A stretch of DNA of 64,000 bases from Streptomyces sp. NBC_00461 (GTDB lineage Bacteria; Actinomycetota; Actinomycetes; Streptomycetales; Streptomycetaceae). How positions within the stretch are numbered: the first letter of the stretch is position 1; each line of letters begins with the position of its first letter. The position numbers and the translations under genes are program-made. Location: NCBI RefSeq assembly GCF_036013935.1, contig NZ_CP107902.1, positions 6,853,001 to 6,917,000 of the forward strand. The letters run 5' to 3'. Positions 1 to 8,014 of this stretch are shown in pieces. The notes beneath the pieces were generated by a model. It worked only from the letters and a program-made list of their open reading frames with translations. It was not told the DNA's origin and did not search any database.

Positions 1-493
1 TGCGTTCGTCGCGGTCCGGGGCGGGCAGCACGCGGCGGGCCGTGGTGAGGGCAAAGTCGGCCAGCTCCGGGTCGAGTTCGAGCGGGTGACCGAGGGACTC
101 GGAGAGGTCCCAGGTGTGGGTGACCAGTTCCATGACGTAGCCCGACAGGGCGGCGTGCCCCGGGACCTCGCCCCAGGGCACGCGGACCGGGGCCGCCATG
201 CGGTCGTCGCCCGACCATGCCTTGAGCACTCGCGTGCGGGCCTCGTCGTACGCGGCCGTCCAGCCGTCGTCCGCCACCCCGTCGGCGAAGGGGTGCACGG
301 CGAGCCCGTCGCCGCCCTCGCCGACGACCGCGATGCGCAGGGTGCCGCCGACGACATGGCTGAGCAGTGTGCGGACGTCGAACTCGGTACAGGGGGTCCG
401 GCCGGTCAGGTGCTCGGGGCGTACGGTCGCGATGAGCGTCGCCGCCTGCTCGGTGGCGCGGGCGTACACGGGGCGGGGGTCGATGGCGTTCAC
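1..493 (-). CDS. TIGR03086-like metal-binding protein (DinB / mycothiol-dependent maleylpyruvate isomerase fold), 3' end cut by window
   Basis: Read on the minus strand from a GTG at 493, preceded by the purine run AGAGAGG, this frame stays open for 164 codons to the window edge. The N-terminus carries the family signature TPCTEFDVRTLLSHVVGG near residues 34-51, and a later stretch (GYVMELVTHTWDLSESLG) holds the metal-ligand helix typical of the TIGR03086/DinB superfamily. Members are small four-helix proteins, some thiol-dependent isomerases, many uncharacterised. The start was chosen because homologous text begins immediately after it. It is divergent from the WYL regulator at 596, a pairing that suggests local control. 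The substrate cannot be inferred, and the C-terminus lies outside the window. Confidence 0.8.
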   Translation of the reverse strand, partial: MNAIDPRPVYARATEQAATLIATVRPEHLTGRTPCTEFDVRTLLSHVVGGTLRIAVVGEGGDGLAVHPFADGVADDGWTAAYDEARTRVLKAWSGDDRMAAPVRVPWGEVPGHAALSGYVMELVTHTWDLSESLGHPLELDPELADFALTTARRVLPAPDRDER

Positions 494-540
494 AAGGGGC
501 CTCTCTGTCGTGGGCTGTGAGGAGAGAGTCGCCGCATAAC

Positions 541-556
541 CTGACAGTTCCCGTCA
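541..556. promoter_or_regulatory. candidate operator between divergent genes
   Basis: The text CTGACAGTTCCCGTCA has inverted TGAC/GTCA ends seven bases apart. It sits centrally in the 102-base gap between the DinB-like gene and the WYL regulator. YafY/WYL-type regulators often bind such palindromes near their own gene. The site is seen; the binding partner is inference. Confidence 0.35.
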
Positions 557-595
557 ACATTTGCCGCGGTCCTCGACCGGCGGGATTCTGGTGCC

Positions 596-1573
596 GTGAA
601 GTCCGATCGCCTGCTCTCGATCCTGCTGCTCCTGCAGACCCGCGGCCGCGTCCCCGCGCATGAACTCGCCGGGCGGCTGGAGGTGTCCGTGCGCACCATC
701 TACCGCGACGTCGAGGCACTGTCGGCCGCCGGCGTCCCGGTCTACGCCGAACGCGGGCGACACGGCGGCATCGAGTTGCTCGCCGGGTTCCGTACGGACG
801 TCACGGGGCTGACCGCCGACGAGTCCCGGGCCCTGTTCATCCTGGCCGCACAGGGCGCGCACGCCGCGCTCGGCCTGGACACGGCGCTCGGCTCGGCGCT
901 GCGCAAGGTGATGGCCGCGCTGCCGGCGCCGTACCGCCCGGCCGCCGAGGTGACCTCCCGGCGCATCCTCGTCGACGCCACGCGCTGGAAGGGCGGCCCA
1001 CAGCCCGCCGTCGACCTGGACACCCTCCAGGACGCCGTCTTCACCGACCGCCGGCTGCGGCTGCGCTACCGGCACAGCGGGCAGCAGGAAGCGCGGACGT
1101 ACACCGTCGATCCGTACGGCCTCGTGTCGAAGGCGGGCGTCTGGTACCTCGTCGCCGACCGCCGCACGAAACCGCAGCTGTTCCGCGCCGACCGGGTGCG
1201 GTCCGCCGCCGTCCTGGACGACCGGGTGAAGCGGCGGCCCGGCGTCGAACTCGCCGACGTCTGGGAGGTGTTGCGCCGCCAGGTGGAGGAGCGCCCCGGC
1301 GGGCTCGACGTCACCGTCCGCGTGCGGCGCGACCGCCTCGACATGTTCCTGCGGCTGAACGCCTCACAGCTCGCGGGGCTCCCCGACGACGACGGCGCGA
1401 GCGAGTGGGTGACCGTGCGGCTGTCGTACGGCGTCGCCCGCGAGGCCCGCCAACTGCTCGCGTTCTCCGATCGGGTCGAGGTCCTCTCGCCGCCCGAGGT
1501 ACGCGAGGAAGTGGCCGCGGCGGCCGCTCGTGTCACGGAGTTGTACCAGCGAGTGGACGACGGGCCGGTGTGA
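596..1573 (+). CDS. YafY-family transcriptional regulator (HTH_11 + WYL domain)
   Basis: This 325-residue protein starts at a GTG with no clear Shine-Dalgarno. The first 60 residues are a DeoR-like winged helix (LLLLQTRGRVPAHELAGRLE, then SVRTIYRDVEAL as recognition helix), followed by RHGGIELLAGFRT. A WYL domain lies in the middle: W183-Y184-L185 follow DPYGLVSKAGV, and FRADRVRSA comes after. A C-terminal WCX-like extension completes the usual family architecture. WYL proteins are ligand-responsive DNA-binding regulators. The divergent DinB-like gene at 493 is the likeliest target, with the palindrome at 541-556 as candidate site. Family assignment is firm; the effector is unknown. Confidence 0.9.
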   Translation: MKSDRLLSILLLLQTRGRVPAHELAGRLEVSVRTIYRDVEALSAAGVPVYAERGRHGGIELLAGFRTDVTGLTADESRALFILAAQGAHAALGLDTALGSALRKVMAALPAPYRPAAEVTSRRILVDATRWKGGPQPAVDLDTLQDAVFTDRRLRLRYRHSGQQEARTYTVDPYGLVSKAGVWYLVADRRTKPQLFRADRVRSAAVLDDRVKRRPGVELADVWEVLRRQVEERPGGLDVTVRVRRDRLDMFLRLNASQLAGLPDDDGASEWVTVRLSYGVAREARQLLAFSDRVEVLSPPEVREEVAAAAARVTELYQRVDDGPV

Positions 1574-1713
1574 AGTCGCAGGTCGGCGCGGTGTCTTGAG
1601 ATTGGCTTTACCCGGGTCACAGGCCGGGGACAGGGCGGCCCCAAGGAAGCCCTAAGCGCCGTTGATTGAGTGTCCGCCTCAAGGTTCCCTCACCTTCCGT
1701 GGAGTTGTTTCTC

Positions 1714-2127
1714 ATGAAGAGCGTGCGTCTCGTCCCCGCAGTCGCCCTCCTGGCGCTCTCGCCCCTGGTCCTGGCGGCCTGCGGCTCGGGCGACTCGTCG
1801 TCGTCCTCGAACAGCGGCAACTCCGGGCAGCGGCAGGCCTGCCAGGCACCGACCGGCAACGCGACCGCCAAGCGGTCGGGCGCCCCTTCGGGTGCACCTT
1901 CGGGCGCCCCCACCGGCAAGGCGACCGCCAGGCCGTCCGGCGCCCCCTCGGGCATGCCCAGCGGTGCGCCCAGTGGTGCGCCCAGCGCGGGTGCCGCGGC
2001 GCGCGGTAGTCGGGGCGGCGCTGGCGGAGGCGGGCAGGGCGGCGGCTGCGGCGGCGGTCAGGGTGGTCCCGGCGGAGGCGGCGCCGCACCCAGCGGCGCT
2101 CCGACCGCGCAGGCGGCCAAGAACTGA
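1714..2127 (+). CDS. low-complexity secreted lipoprotein
   Basis: ATG 1714 is preceded by GTGGAG nine bases upstream. The 137-residue product begins with a lipoprotein signal peptide (Lys2, Arg5, hydrophobic core, LVLAAC lipobox with Cys23 as lipidated residue). The rest is a spacer: a Ser/Asn-rich stretch, repeats of SGAP and TGKATA, then a Gly/Gln-rich tail ending AQAAKN. No catalytic domain is visible. Such proteins are probably tethered to the outer face of the membrane. The repeats are encoded by near-identical DNA triplets and could vary in length between strains. A longer upstream start in the same frame was rejected because it would bury the signal peptide. Function unknown. Confidence 0.7.
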   Translation: MKSVRLVPAVALLALSPLVLAACGSGDSSSSSNSGNSGQRQACQAPTGNATAKRSGAPSGAPSGAPTGKATARPSGAPSGMPSGAPSGAPSAGAAARGSRGGAGGGGQGGGCGGGQGGPGGGGAAPSGAPTAQAAKN

Positions 2128-2146
2128 CCCCAAGCGTCGTACGACA

Positions 2147-2180
2147 GGGGCCGCACTCCCTTGAACGGGGGTGCCGCCCC
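2147..2180. terminator. hairpin terminator downstream of lipoprotein gene
   Basis: A 14-base arm starting GGGGCCGCACTCCC pairs, with two mismatches, with the arm ending GTGCCGCCCC across a six-base loop. No T-run follows, as is usual in Streptomyces. It lies between convergent genes and could serve both strands. Confidence 0.6.
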
Positions 2181-2190
2181 TGAGTATCGC

Positions 2191-2238
2191 CAGGTCGCCA
2201 GGTCGCCAGGTCGCCAGGTCGCCAGGTCGCCAGGTCGC
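2191..2238. repeat. six perfect tandem copies of CAGGTCGC
   Basis: The octamer CAGGTCGC occurs six times head to tail without a mismatch, preceded by a partial unit (CGC at 2188-2190). It lies between the lipoprotein gene terminator and the 3' end of the TetR gene. Because the unit is 8 bases it would shift any reading frame, and neither flanking gene reads through it. It is probably a slippage-prone microsatellite. Confidence 0.95.
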
Positions 2239-2251
2239 ACGGGTGTCGGGC

Positions 2252-2878
2252 TCAGCCGGTCCAGTGGTGCCGTCCGATGCTGATCAGCCGCATCTGCCGG
2301 GTCGCGACGTGCGCGACCCGCGCGCGTTCCTCCTCCGGACCCTCCAGCGCCTCCAGGAACAGGGATGCCGTGATCAGCATCTGGTCCACGTACAGATGGG
2401 CCAGCATGAGCAGGTCGTCGTCGTCCCAGCCCGCGGACTCGTCGTCCTTGGCCAGCTCGGCCCTCACCTCCTCGGCGAACCGGGCCAGTTGCTCCCGGAT
2501 GGCCTCCCGCACCGGCTGGACCCCGCTGTGCCGCTCACGGGCGATGAAACGGACGTGAGCGGGGTACGCGTCCACATGGCCGGCGATCAACTCGACGGCG
2601 CGCACGATGCGTTCCTCGCTGGAGTCGGCCGTGGTCACCGTCGTCCGGATCATGGGGTGCAGGCTGCCCAGCGCCTCCTCGACCAGGGCCACGCCCAGGT
2701 CCGCCGTGGAGCGGAAGTGGCGGTAGAAGGCGGTCGGGGCGACGCCGACGGCGCGGGTGACCTCGCGCAGGCCCAGACTGCTCAGGCTCTGCTCCTCCAG
2801 CAGGCCCAACGCCGCGTCCAGGAGCGCCTGTCGGGTCTTCTGCTTCTGGACCTGCCGGATACCGAGGGTGTGACTCAT
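2252..2878 (-). CDS. TetR/AcrR-family transcriptional regulator (FabR-like)
   Basis: This 208-residue protein begins MSHTLGIRQVQKQKTRQALL and has a typical N-terminal TetR helix-turn-helix: LREVTRAVGVAPTAFYRHF near residues 37-56, followed by a helical ligand/dimer domain. The AxTAFYRHF recognition helix and the length resemble FabR/DesT-type regulators of fatty acid genes, though that subfamily call is tentative. It is divergent from a small membrane-protein gene. The 70-90 base gap holds two palindromes of form AACANNTGTT (2890-2899 and 2947-2956), one near each gene, which fits autoregulation plus repression of the neighbour. Its 3' end faces the octamer repeat. Confidence 0.88.
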   Translation of the reverse strand: MSHTLGIRQVQKQKTRQALLDAALGLLEEQSLSSLGLREVTRAVGVAPTAFYRHFRSTADLGVALVEEALGSLHPMIRTTVTTADSSEERIVRAVELIAGHVDAYPAHVRFIARERHSGVQPVREAIREQLARFAEEVRAELAKDDESAGWDDDDLLMLAHLYVDQMLITASLFLEALEGPEEERARVAHVATRQMRLISIGRHHWTG

Positions 2879-2889
2879 GTCATCCAGTT

Positions 2890-2899
2890 AACAACTGTT
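2890..2899. promoter_or_regulatory. candidate TetR operator, site 1
   Basis: AACAACTGTT is an inverted repeat AACA-NN-TGTT, 11 bases upstream of the tetR start codon. The same motif recurs at 2947-2956 with centres 57 bases apart. Assignment to the adjacent TetR protein is inference. Confidence 0.5.
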
Positions 2900-2907
2900 C
2901 TCCGGAA

Positions 2908-2934
2908 TTGAAAAGTCCTCAGGCGCGCTAGACT
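2908..2934 (+). promoter_or_regulatory. candidate promoter for the small membrane-protein gene
   Basis: TTGAAA (2908-2913) and TAGACT (2929-2934) resemble -35 and -10 hexamers with 15-base spacing, slightly short. A start site near 2941 would place the second palindrome (2947-2956) immediately downstream, where a repressor would block transcription. Confidence 0.4.
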
Positions 2935-2946
2935 CTCAAGTCAGTG

Positions 2947-2956
2947 AACAAGTGTT
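2947..2956. promoter_or_regulatory. candidate TetR operator, site 2
   Basis: AACAAGTGTT repeats the AACANNTGTT palindrome of site 1. It lies inside a wider inverted repeat with outer arms GTGAAC and GTTCAC (2945-2971), just downstream of the candidate -10 box. Confidence 0.5.
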
Positions 2957-3023
2957 ACTACAAGCGTTCACCGAAATGTCACGAGAGGCGTCCCCGCGGG
3001 ACGCCGGAGGGGGATCGAATCCC

Positions 3024-3185
3024 ATGCTGTTCCTCGTCGCCGCACTCATGCTGCTCGGCGTAGTCCTGGGCACCGTGGCCCACGCGCCGCTGACCGTCAC
3101 CGCCCTCGTCGCCGTCGGCATCGCCGTCTGGCTCGGCATCTTCGCCGCCCGCGAGCGCCACAGCCGCCGCACCTCGGCCAACTGA
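3024..3185 (+). CDS. small membrane protein with two predicted transmembrane segments
   Basis: From ATG 3024, preceded by GGAGGGGG ten bases upstream, the frame codes a 53-residue peptide. It has two hydrophobic stretches (MLFLVAALMLLGVVLGTVA and LTVTALVAVGIAVWLGIFAA) and a basic tail (RERHSRRTSAN). The same frame stays open upstream to GTG 2952 and ATG 2985, but neither has a good ribosome site and the added residues are polar, so I prefer 3024. It lies just after the paired palindromes of the divergent TetR gene and is probably its target. The DUF4190 gene follows after about 50 bases and may be co-transcribed. No function is known. Confidence 0.6.
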   Translation: MLFLVAALMLLGVVLGTVAHAPLTVTALVAVGIAVWLGIFAARERHSRRTSAN

Positions 3186-3238
3186 CCCACCGCGCACCGC
3201 CACCGACCGCCCGACCCGACACCCTGGAGCTGAGCACG

Positions 3239-3520
3239 ATGCAACTCACCGCCCCGGCCACGAGCCGCACCGACACCACCCGCACCCCCGCCCGCGACGC
3301 CGACGGCATGGCCGTCGCGTCCTTCATCCTCGGCCTCCTCGGCCTCCTCGTGCTCAACGTCTTCCTCGGCCCCGTCGCGATCATCCTGGCCTCGGTCGCC
3401 CTGTGGCGCGGCACCACCCGCCGCGGCCGCGCGTTCCTGGGCATGGGGCTGGGCGTGGCCGACCTGGTGGTCCTGGTGATCTCCATGCAGATGGCCAACA
3501 CGGTCTCCTGGAACCTGTGA
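3239..3520 (+). CDS. DUF4190 domain-containing membrane protein
   Basis: A 93-residue protein with TGGAG upstream of ATG 3239. After a polar 20-residue head it shows the DUF4190 pattern: DGMAVASFILGLLGLL, a hydrophobic segment, then LWRGTTRRGRAFLGMGLGVADLVV. This gives two membrane segments joined by a short basic loop. DUF4190 proteins are widespread in actinomycetes and have no assigned role. It follows the small membrane-protein gene on the same strand and may share its TetR-controlled promoter. Confidence 0.8.
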   Translation: MQLTAPATSRTDTTRTPARDADGMAVASFILGLLGLLVLNVFLGPVAIILASVALWRGTTRRGRAFLGMGLGVADLVVLVISMQMANTVSWNL

Positions 3521-3623
3521 GCCCGAGGCGCACACCATGAACGACGGCCGGCCTCCCCGAGGACGACGGGGTTCGGCCGCCGAGCCGCCCGGCCTCGGCG
3601 CACTGCCGGTGGCGGCGGCCCCG

Positions 3624-3629
3624 TAGAAT
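3624..3629 (+). promoter_or_regulatory. candidate -10 box for the cysteine desulfurase gene (near-leaderless)
   Basis: TAGAAT ends ten bases before ATG 3640 and no Shine-Dalgarno lies between. This suggests a very short or absent 5' leader. A matching -35 is not obvious. Confidence 0.4.
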
Positions 3630-3639
3630 CGGCCCCACC

Positions 3640-4803
3640 ATGGCTTACCTCGACCACGCCGCGACCACCCCGATGCTCCCCGAGGCAGTCGAGGCGATGA
3701 CCGCCCAGCTGAGCGTCACGGGCAACGCCTCCTCCCTCCACGCCTCCGGCCGGCAGGCCCGCCGCACCGTCGAGGAGGCCCGCGAGACCCTCGCCGAAGC
3801 GCTCGGCGCCCGCCCCAGCGAGGTCGTTCTCACCTCCGGCGGCACCGAGGCCGACAACCTCGCGGTGAAGGGCCTGTACTGGTCCCGCCGCGACGCCGAC
3901 CCGGCCCGCACCCGCGTTCTCGCCAGCCCCGTCGAGCACCACGCCGTCCTCGACGCCGTCCACTGGCTCGGCGACCACGAGGGCGCCACCGTCGAGTACC
4001 TCCCGGTCGACCCGTACGGACGCGTCCACCCCGAAGCGTTGCGCGAGGCTGTCGCCCGCAACCCCGACGACGTGGCCCTCGCGACCGTGATGTGGGCGAA
4101 CAACGAGATCGGCACCATCACGCCGGTGCGCGAACTCGCCGACGTGGCACGGGAGTTCGGCGTCCCGCTGCATGCCGACGCCGTCCAGGCCTTCGGCCAG
4201 GTCCCCGTCGACTTCGCCGCCTCCGGCCTCGCCGCGATGACGGTCTCGGGCCACAAGATCGGCGGCCCGTACGGCATCGGAGCGCTGCTCCTCGGCCGCG
4301 AGTACACCCCCGTGCCCGTCCTGCACGGCGGCGGCCAGGAGCGCCATGTCCGCTCCGGCACCCTCGACGTCCCCGCCGTCGCCTCCTTCGCGGTGGCCGG
4401 CCGGCTGGCCGCGGAGCAGCGCGAGTGGTTCGCGCGGGAGATCGGGGCCCTGCGCGACGGCCTGGTCGAGGCGGTCCGTACGGCCGTCCCCGACGCGATC
4501 CTCGGCGGCGACCCGGTGGACCGCCTCCCGGCCAACGCCCACTTCACGTTCCCGGGCTGCGAGGGCGACTCCCTGCTGCTGCTCCTGGACGCCCAGGGCA
4601 TCGAGTGCTCCACCGGCTCCGCCTGCACCGCGGGCGTCGCGCAGCCCAGCCACGTACTGCTGGCCACCGGCACCGACCCCGACCTGGCCCGCGGCACCCT
4701 GCGCTTCTCCCTCGGCCACACCTCCACGGAGGCGGACATCGAGGCCCTGGCGAAGGCGATCGGCCCCGCGGTCGAGCGCGCCCGCGCCGCGGGGCTGACC
4801 TGA
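3640..4803 (+). CDS. cysteine desulfurase (NifS/IscS family)
   Basis: A 387-residue PLP enzyme that takes sulfur from L-cysteine as a protein persulfide. It starts [12 protein letters not shown], the canonical class V aminotransferase opening. Lys206 in SGHKIGG is the PLP Schiff-base lysine, [10 protein letters not shown] precedes it, and Cys329 in STGSACTAG is the persulfide cysteine. The active-site loop is the IscS type, without the longer SufS-type beta-hook. mnmA lies downstream at 5531, beyond a reversed amidase gene, so the likely physiological role is sulfur supply for tRNA 2-thiouridine, and perhaps other thio-products. It ends eight bases from the convergent amidase gene. Length and motifs are complete. 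Confidence 0.95.
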   Translation: MAYLDHAATTPMLPEAVEAMTAQLSVTGNASSLHASGRQARRTVEEARETLAEALGARPSEVVLTSGGTEADNLAVKGLYWSRRDADPARTRVLASPVEHHAVLDAVHWLGDHEGATVEYLPVDPYGRVHPEALREAVARNPDDVALATVMWANNEIGTITPVRELADVAREFGVPLHADAVQAFGQVPVDFAASGLAAMTVSGHKIGGPYGIGALLLGREYTPVPVLHGGGQERHVRSGTLDVPAVASFAVAGRLAAEQREWFAREIGALRDGLVEAVRTAVPDAILGGDPVDRLPANAHFTFPGCEGDSLLLLLDAQGIECSTGSACTAGVAQPSHVLLATGTDPDLARGTLRFSLGHTSTEADIEALAKAIGPAVERARAAGLT

Positions 4804-4811
4804 GGGGCGAT

Positions 4812-5471
4812 TCAGGACTTCGTCGACGAAGCCTGGTGTACGAGCTTCATGTACCGGTCCCAGTCCCAGTGCGGCCCAGGGTCGGTGTGGTCCGTGCCCG
4901 GCACCTGCACATGCCCGATGATGTGCTCCCGGTCGACGGGTATGCTGTAGCGCCCGCATATCCCGGCCGTCAGCCGCGCGGAGTTCGTGTACATCGCGTC
5001 CGTGAACGACGACGCGCGCTCCACGAAGCCCTCGTGCTCGATGCCGACACTGCGTTCGTTGTACTCCCGGTTGCCCGTGTGGAACGCCACGTCCAGCTCG
5101 CGGATCATCTGCGTGATGTGCCCGTCCCTGCGGACGATGTAGTGGGCCGCTGCTTGGTGGCCCGGATCCTGGAAGACCTTGACCGCGCTCGCGAAGCTGC
5201 CCTGGGTGACATGGATGACCACCCGGTCTATCGAGTAGTCGTCCGGCCGGTCGGCCCGCCGGTAGTTCGCCGAGGAGGCCGCCACCCAGCGGGCGTCCCG
5301 GAAGTCGACCGCACCCGGCACCCGCGGCTTCTCCACCCCCGGCAGCCGCCACCACAGGTGCGACAGCTCCTCGCGCGCCAGCACGGCGGTGCCGACGGCG
5401 GCCGCCGCCCCGCCCAGCAGCAGCGCACGGCGCCCGATGCGCCGGTCCGAGTCGCTCTTCTTCGCCCCCAT
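4812..5471 (-). CDS. Tat-exported N-acetylmuramoyl-L-alanine amidase (Amidase_2/PGRP)
   Basis: A 219-residue secreted protein. The N-terminus (DRRIGRRALLLGGAAAAVG) has a twin-arginine followed by a hydrophobic core, so Tat export is likely. The catalytic domain shows the amidase_2 zinc sites: a His in RVVIHVTQG, then HYIVRRDGHITQMI, and HVQVPGTDHTDPGPHWDW near the C-terminus. It cleaves the lactyl-Ala bond of peptidoglycan outside the membrane. The gene lies reversed between the cysteine desulfurase and mnmA genes, separating two functionally linked genes without breaking either. A cell-wall remodelling role is inferred from the family. Confidence 0.9.
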   Translation of the reverse strand: MGAKKSDSDRRIGRRALLLGGAAAAVGTAVLAREELSHLWWRLPGVEKPRVPGAVDFRDARWVAASSANYRRADRPDDYSIDRVVIHVTQGSFASAVKVFQDPGHQAAAHYIVRRDGHITQMIRELDVAFHTGNREYNERSVGIEHEGFVERASSFTDAMYTNSARLTAGICGRYSIPVDREHIIGHVQVPGTDHTDPGPHWDWDRYMKLVHQASSTKS

Positions 5472-5530
5472 GTGATCACCAACGGATACTCGTGGGCTTC
5501 GGTTCCCGTGGCCCTTACCCTTGAAGGGCT

Positions 5531-6661
5531 ATGACTGACACCCCGCAGCCCTTCCGCCCCCTTCGTGTACTCGCCGCCATGTCCGGCGGAGTGGATTCAG
5601 CCGTCGCCGCCGCCCGGGCGGCGGAAGCCGGCCACGACGTGACCGGTGTCCACCTGGCGCTGTCCGCGAACCCGCAGTCGTTCCGCACGGGCGCGCGTGG
5701 CTGTTGCACCATCGAGGACTCGCGTGACGCCCGCCGCGCCGCGGACGTCATCGGCATCCCGTTCTACGTCTGGGACCTCGCCGACCGCTTCCGCGAGGAC
5801 GTGGTCGAGGACTTCGTCGCCGAGTACGAGGCGGGGCGCACCCCGAACCCCTGCCTGCGCTGCAACGAGAAGATCAAGTTCGCCGCGCTGCTCGACAAGG
5901 CCCTGGCCCTCGGCTTCGACGCCGTCTGCACCGGCCACTACGCCCAGGTCGTCGTGAACCCGGACGGCACGCGCGAACTGCACCGTGCCTCCGACATGGC
6001 CAAGGACCAGTCGTACGTCCTCGGCGTCCTGGACGAGAAGCAGCTGGCGCACGCGCTCTTCCCGCTGGGTGACACGGTGACCACCAAGGGCGAGATCCGC
6101 GCGGAGGCCGAGCGCCGCGGTCTCGCGGTCGCCAAGAAGCCCGACTCGCACGACATCTGCTTCATCGCCGACGGCGACACCCAGGGCTTCCTCGCGAACC
6201 GGCTGGGCACGCACGAGGGCGACATCGTCGACGAGTCCGGCGCCAAGCTGGGCACGCACGAGGGCGCGTACGGCTTCACCATCGGCCAGCGCAAGGGCCT
6301 GCGTATCGGCACCCCGGCACCCGACGGCAAGCCGCGCTACGTCCTCGACATCTCGCCGGTGAACAACACGGTGACGGTCGGCCCGGCCGCCGCCCTGGAC
6401 GTGACCGGGCTGACCGCGATCAAGCCCCGCTGGTGCGGCACCGCCCCGTCCGGCTCCGGCACCTACACGGCCCAGCTGCGCGCCCACGGCGGCGAGACCG
6501 AGGTCACCGCCGAACTGGTCGACGCCACCCTGGAGGTGTCGTTCACGGAGCCGGTCCGCGGCGTCGCCCCCGGACAGGCGATCGTGCTGTACGACGGCAC
6601 GCGCGTGGTGGGTTCGGCGACGATCGCCTCGACCACGCGCGCGACGGCGGCCGTCGGCTAG
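5531..6661 (+). CDS. mnmA: tRNA-specific 2-thiouridylase
   Basis: MnmA forms 2-thiouridine at wobble position 34 of Lys, Glu and Gln tRNAs using ATP and a relayed persulfide. This 376-residue protein has the PP-loop SGGVDS at 18-23. The catalytic Cys108 lies in [10 protein letters not shown] (with Cys111 close by) and the partner Cys210 in SHDICFI. TGHYAQ and KDQSYVL, which contact tRNA and AMP, are present, as is the C-terminal beta-barrel. The candidate -10 TACCCT (5516-5521) ends nine bases before ATG, with AAGGG in between, so the leader is very short. The sulfur donor is probably the cysteine desulfurase at 3640. A strong hairpin follows the stop. Confidence 0.96.
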   Translation: MTDTPQPFRPLRVLAAMSGGVDSAVAAARAAEAGHDVTGVHLALSANPQSFRTGARGCCTIEDSRDARRAADVIGIPFYVWDLADRFREDVVEDFVAEYEAGRTPNPCLRCNEKIKFAALLDKALALGFDAVCTGHYAQVVVNPDGTRELHRASDMAKDQSYVLGVLDEKQLAHALFPLGDTVTTKGEIRAEAERRGLAVAKKPDSHDICFIADGDTQGFLANRLGTHEGDIVDESGAKLGTHEGAYGFTIGQRKGLRIGTPAPDGKPRYVLDISPVNNTVTVGPAAALDVTGLTAIKPRWCGTAPSGSGTYTAQLRAHGGETEVTAELVDATLEVSFTEPVRGVAPGQAIVLYDGTRVVGSATIASTTRATAAVG

Positions 6662-6663
6662 AA

Positions 6664-6699
6664 GAGGGGCTGCCCGGCCCCACGGCCGGACAGCCCCTC
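6664..6699. terminator. terminator between mnmA and VOC gene
   Basis: GAGGGGCTGCCCGGCC (6664-6679) pairs with GGCCGGACAGCCCCTC (6684-6699) with one mismatch and a four-base loop. It lies between convergent genes and can act in both directions. Confidence 0.8.
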
Positions 6700-6720
6700 A
6701 CCAAGATCTTCATCGACCTT

Positions 6721-7131
6721 CTAGTCGTGCTTGGGCCAGCTGGGGCCCTGATCGGTCCAGACAACACCCTTGTTGCGGCAGAGACAGAAGGGGTGGCCGA
6801 TGGGGTCGGTGTAGACGCGGAAGCCGTAGCCGTCGGGGCCGGTGCAGTCCCGCTGCAGGGTCGCGCCGAGGGCCAGGACGCGGCGCTGTTCGGCCTCGAC
6901 GTCGTCGACTTCGAAGTCGAGGTGGAACTGCTTGGGGTGCTCGCCGTCGGGCCACTGCGGGGCGCGGTAGTCCTCCACCTGGATGAAGGCCAGTTCGATC
7001 TCGCCGAACTGGATACCGGCCCAGTTCCCGTTACTGCCCTCCTTGACCGGGAGCCCCGTCACCTCGGAGTAGAAGGCTGCCAGCTTCATCGTGTCCGGGC
7101 AGTCGATGATGAAGTCGGTTAGTCGTAGCAT
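6721..7131 (-). CDS. VOC superfamily (glyoxalase-like) protein
   Basis: A 136-residue protein with two beta-alpha-beta-beta-beta modules of the vicinal-oxygen-chelate fold. The first begins MLRLTDFIIDCPDTMKLAAF, and the second contains HLDFEVDDVEAEQRRVLALG followed by VYTDPIGHPFCLC. Candidate metal ligands are His and Glu in these strands. Many relatives are glyoxalase, dioxygenase or drug-binding proteins, so the substrate is open. A TTG at 7155 would add eight residues. I prefer ATG 7131 because the family domain starts there and CAAGAT lies six bases upstream as a possible leaderless -10. It is the last gene of a minus-strand run after DUF427 and the alpha/beta hydrolase. Confidence 0.8.
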   Translation of the reverse strand: MLRLTDFIIDCPDTMKLAAFYSEVTGLPVKEGSNGNWAGIQFGEIELAFIQVEDYRAPQWPDGEHPKQFHLDFEVDDVEAEQRRVLALGATLQRDCTGPDGYGFRVYTDPIGHPFCLCRNKGVVWTDQGPSWPKHD

Positions 7132-7181
7132 CCCGCGATCTTGCCACAAGGCCAAGTGAGCCTGACTCTGAGACAGAACAC

Positions 7182-7967
7182 CTAGGGCGCCGACGAGAAG
7201 AACTCCGCCAGCACCGGCGCGAGTACATTGGGATCGACCATGTGGGTCTGGCCCTCCAGGGTCCGGTACGTCCCCTGGGGTGCCGTTTCGGCCACGGCCC
7301 GGGCGGCCTCACGCAGCCAGGAGGGGCTCACGGAGCCCGCGGCGGACAGGACGGGCACGCCGATCGAGGCCAGCCGCGCCCGCGGCACCAGACCGCCGCC
7401 CATCACGGCGTTGTCGTACGCGAGACTCGGCGCGATGGCCTCCATGCCCGCCCACATGGGGGCCCGGCGGGCACCCTGGATCATCTCCTCGGCCATGCCC
7501 GTCAGCCGCAGGAACAGCTCGACCGCGTCCCCGCGCCGGCCGTCCCCGAGCGCCTCGGTGAGGTGCTCGGTGTACTCGGCGAGCCGCTCCGCGCCACCTT
7601 CGTAGACGACGAACGGCACCTCGTACACCGCGACCTGACGCACCGGCAGCCCGCTCGCCGCCGCCTCCAGGACGAGCGCGCCGCCCGACGAGATGCCGTA
7701 GAGCGACGCCTCACCGCCCGCCACGTCGATGAGCGCGGCCAGGTCCTCGACCTCGCGGGCCACCGCGTAGGGCGCCGTGTCGCCGCTGCCACCGCGGCCG
7801 CGGCGGTCGTAGGCGATGACGCTGAAGCGGTCCGAGAGGAGCCCGGCGAGGGGCGCCACCGTGGCGCCCGTAGACATCGCTCCGCTCACCAGGATGACCG
7901 CCGGGCCCTGTCCGGTCCGTTCATACGCGACGGACGTGCCGTCGCGTGAAGTGGTCTTCTTGTCCAT
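7182..7967 (-). CDS. alpha/beta hydrolase
   Basis: A 261-residue single-domain hydrolase. The nucleophile elbow is GISSG with Ser93. The oxyanion region is VSGAMSTGA, strand 4 is YDRRGRGGSGD, and the catalytic His lies in GQTHMVDP near the C-terminus. The length is usual for esterase/epoxide-hydrolase-like members. It lies between DUF427 (47 bases upstream) and the VOC protein (50 bases downstream) on the same strand, probably one transcription unit. The substrate cannot be told from sequence. Confidence 0.85.
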   Translation of the reverse strand: MDKKTTSRDGTSVAYERTGQGPAVILVSGAMSTGATVAPLAGLLSDRFSVIAYDRRGRGGSGDTAPYAVAREVEDLAALIDVAGGEASLYGISSGGALVLEAAASGLPVRQVAVYEVPFVVYEGGAERLAEYTEHLTEALGDGRRGDAVELFLRLTGMAEEMIQGARRAPMWAGMEAIAPSLAYDNAVMGGGLVPRARLASIGVPVLSAAGSVSPSWLREAARAVAETAPQGTYRTLEGQTHMVDPNVLAPVLAEFFSSAP

Positions 7968-8014
7968 GCCTCTGGAGACTGCCCCACCACAGGGGATTAG
8001 TCGCGCTCAATCGC

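Noticed and set aside
2191..2238. CRISPR-like repeat
   Set aside because: The units are 8 bases long and contiguous, with no spacers.
2171..2911. 246-codon plus-strand frame spanning the octamer repeat and the TetR gene
   Set aside because: It is antisense to a clear TetR regulator and has non-protein-like composition.
3097..5355. 752-codon open frame on the minus strand
   Set aside because: It runs antisense across the DUF4190, cysteine desulfurase and amidase genes. High GC makes long shadow frames, and its text (Gly/Arg/Ala-rich, no domain) is not protein-like.
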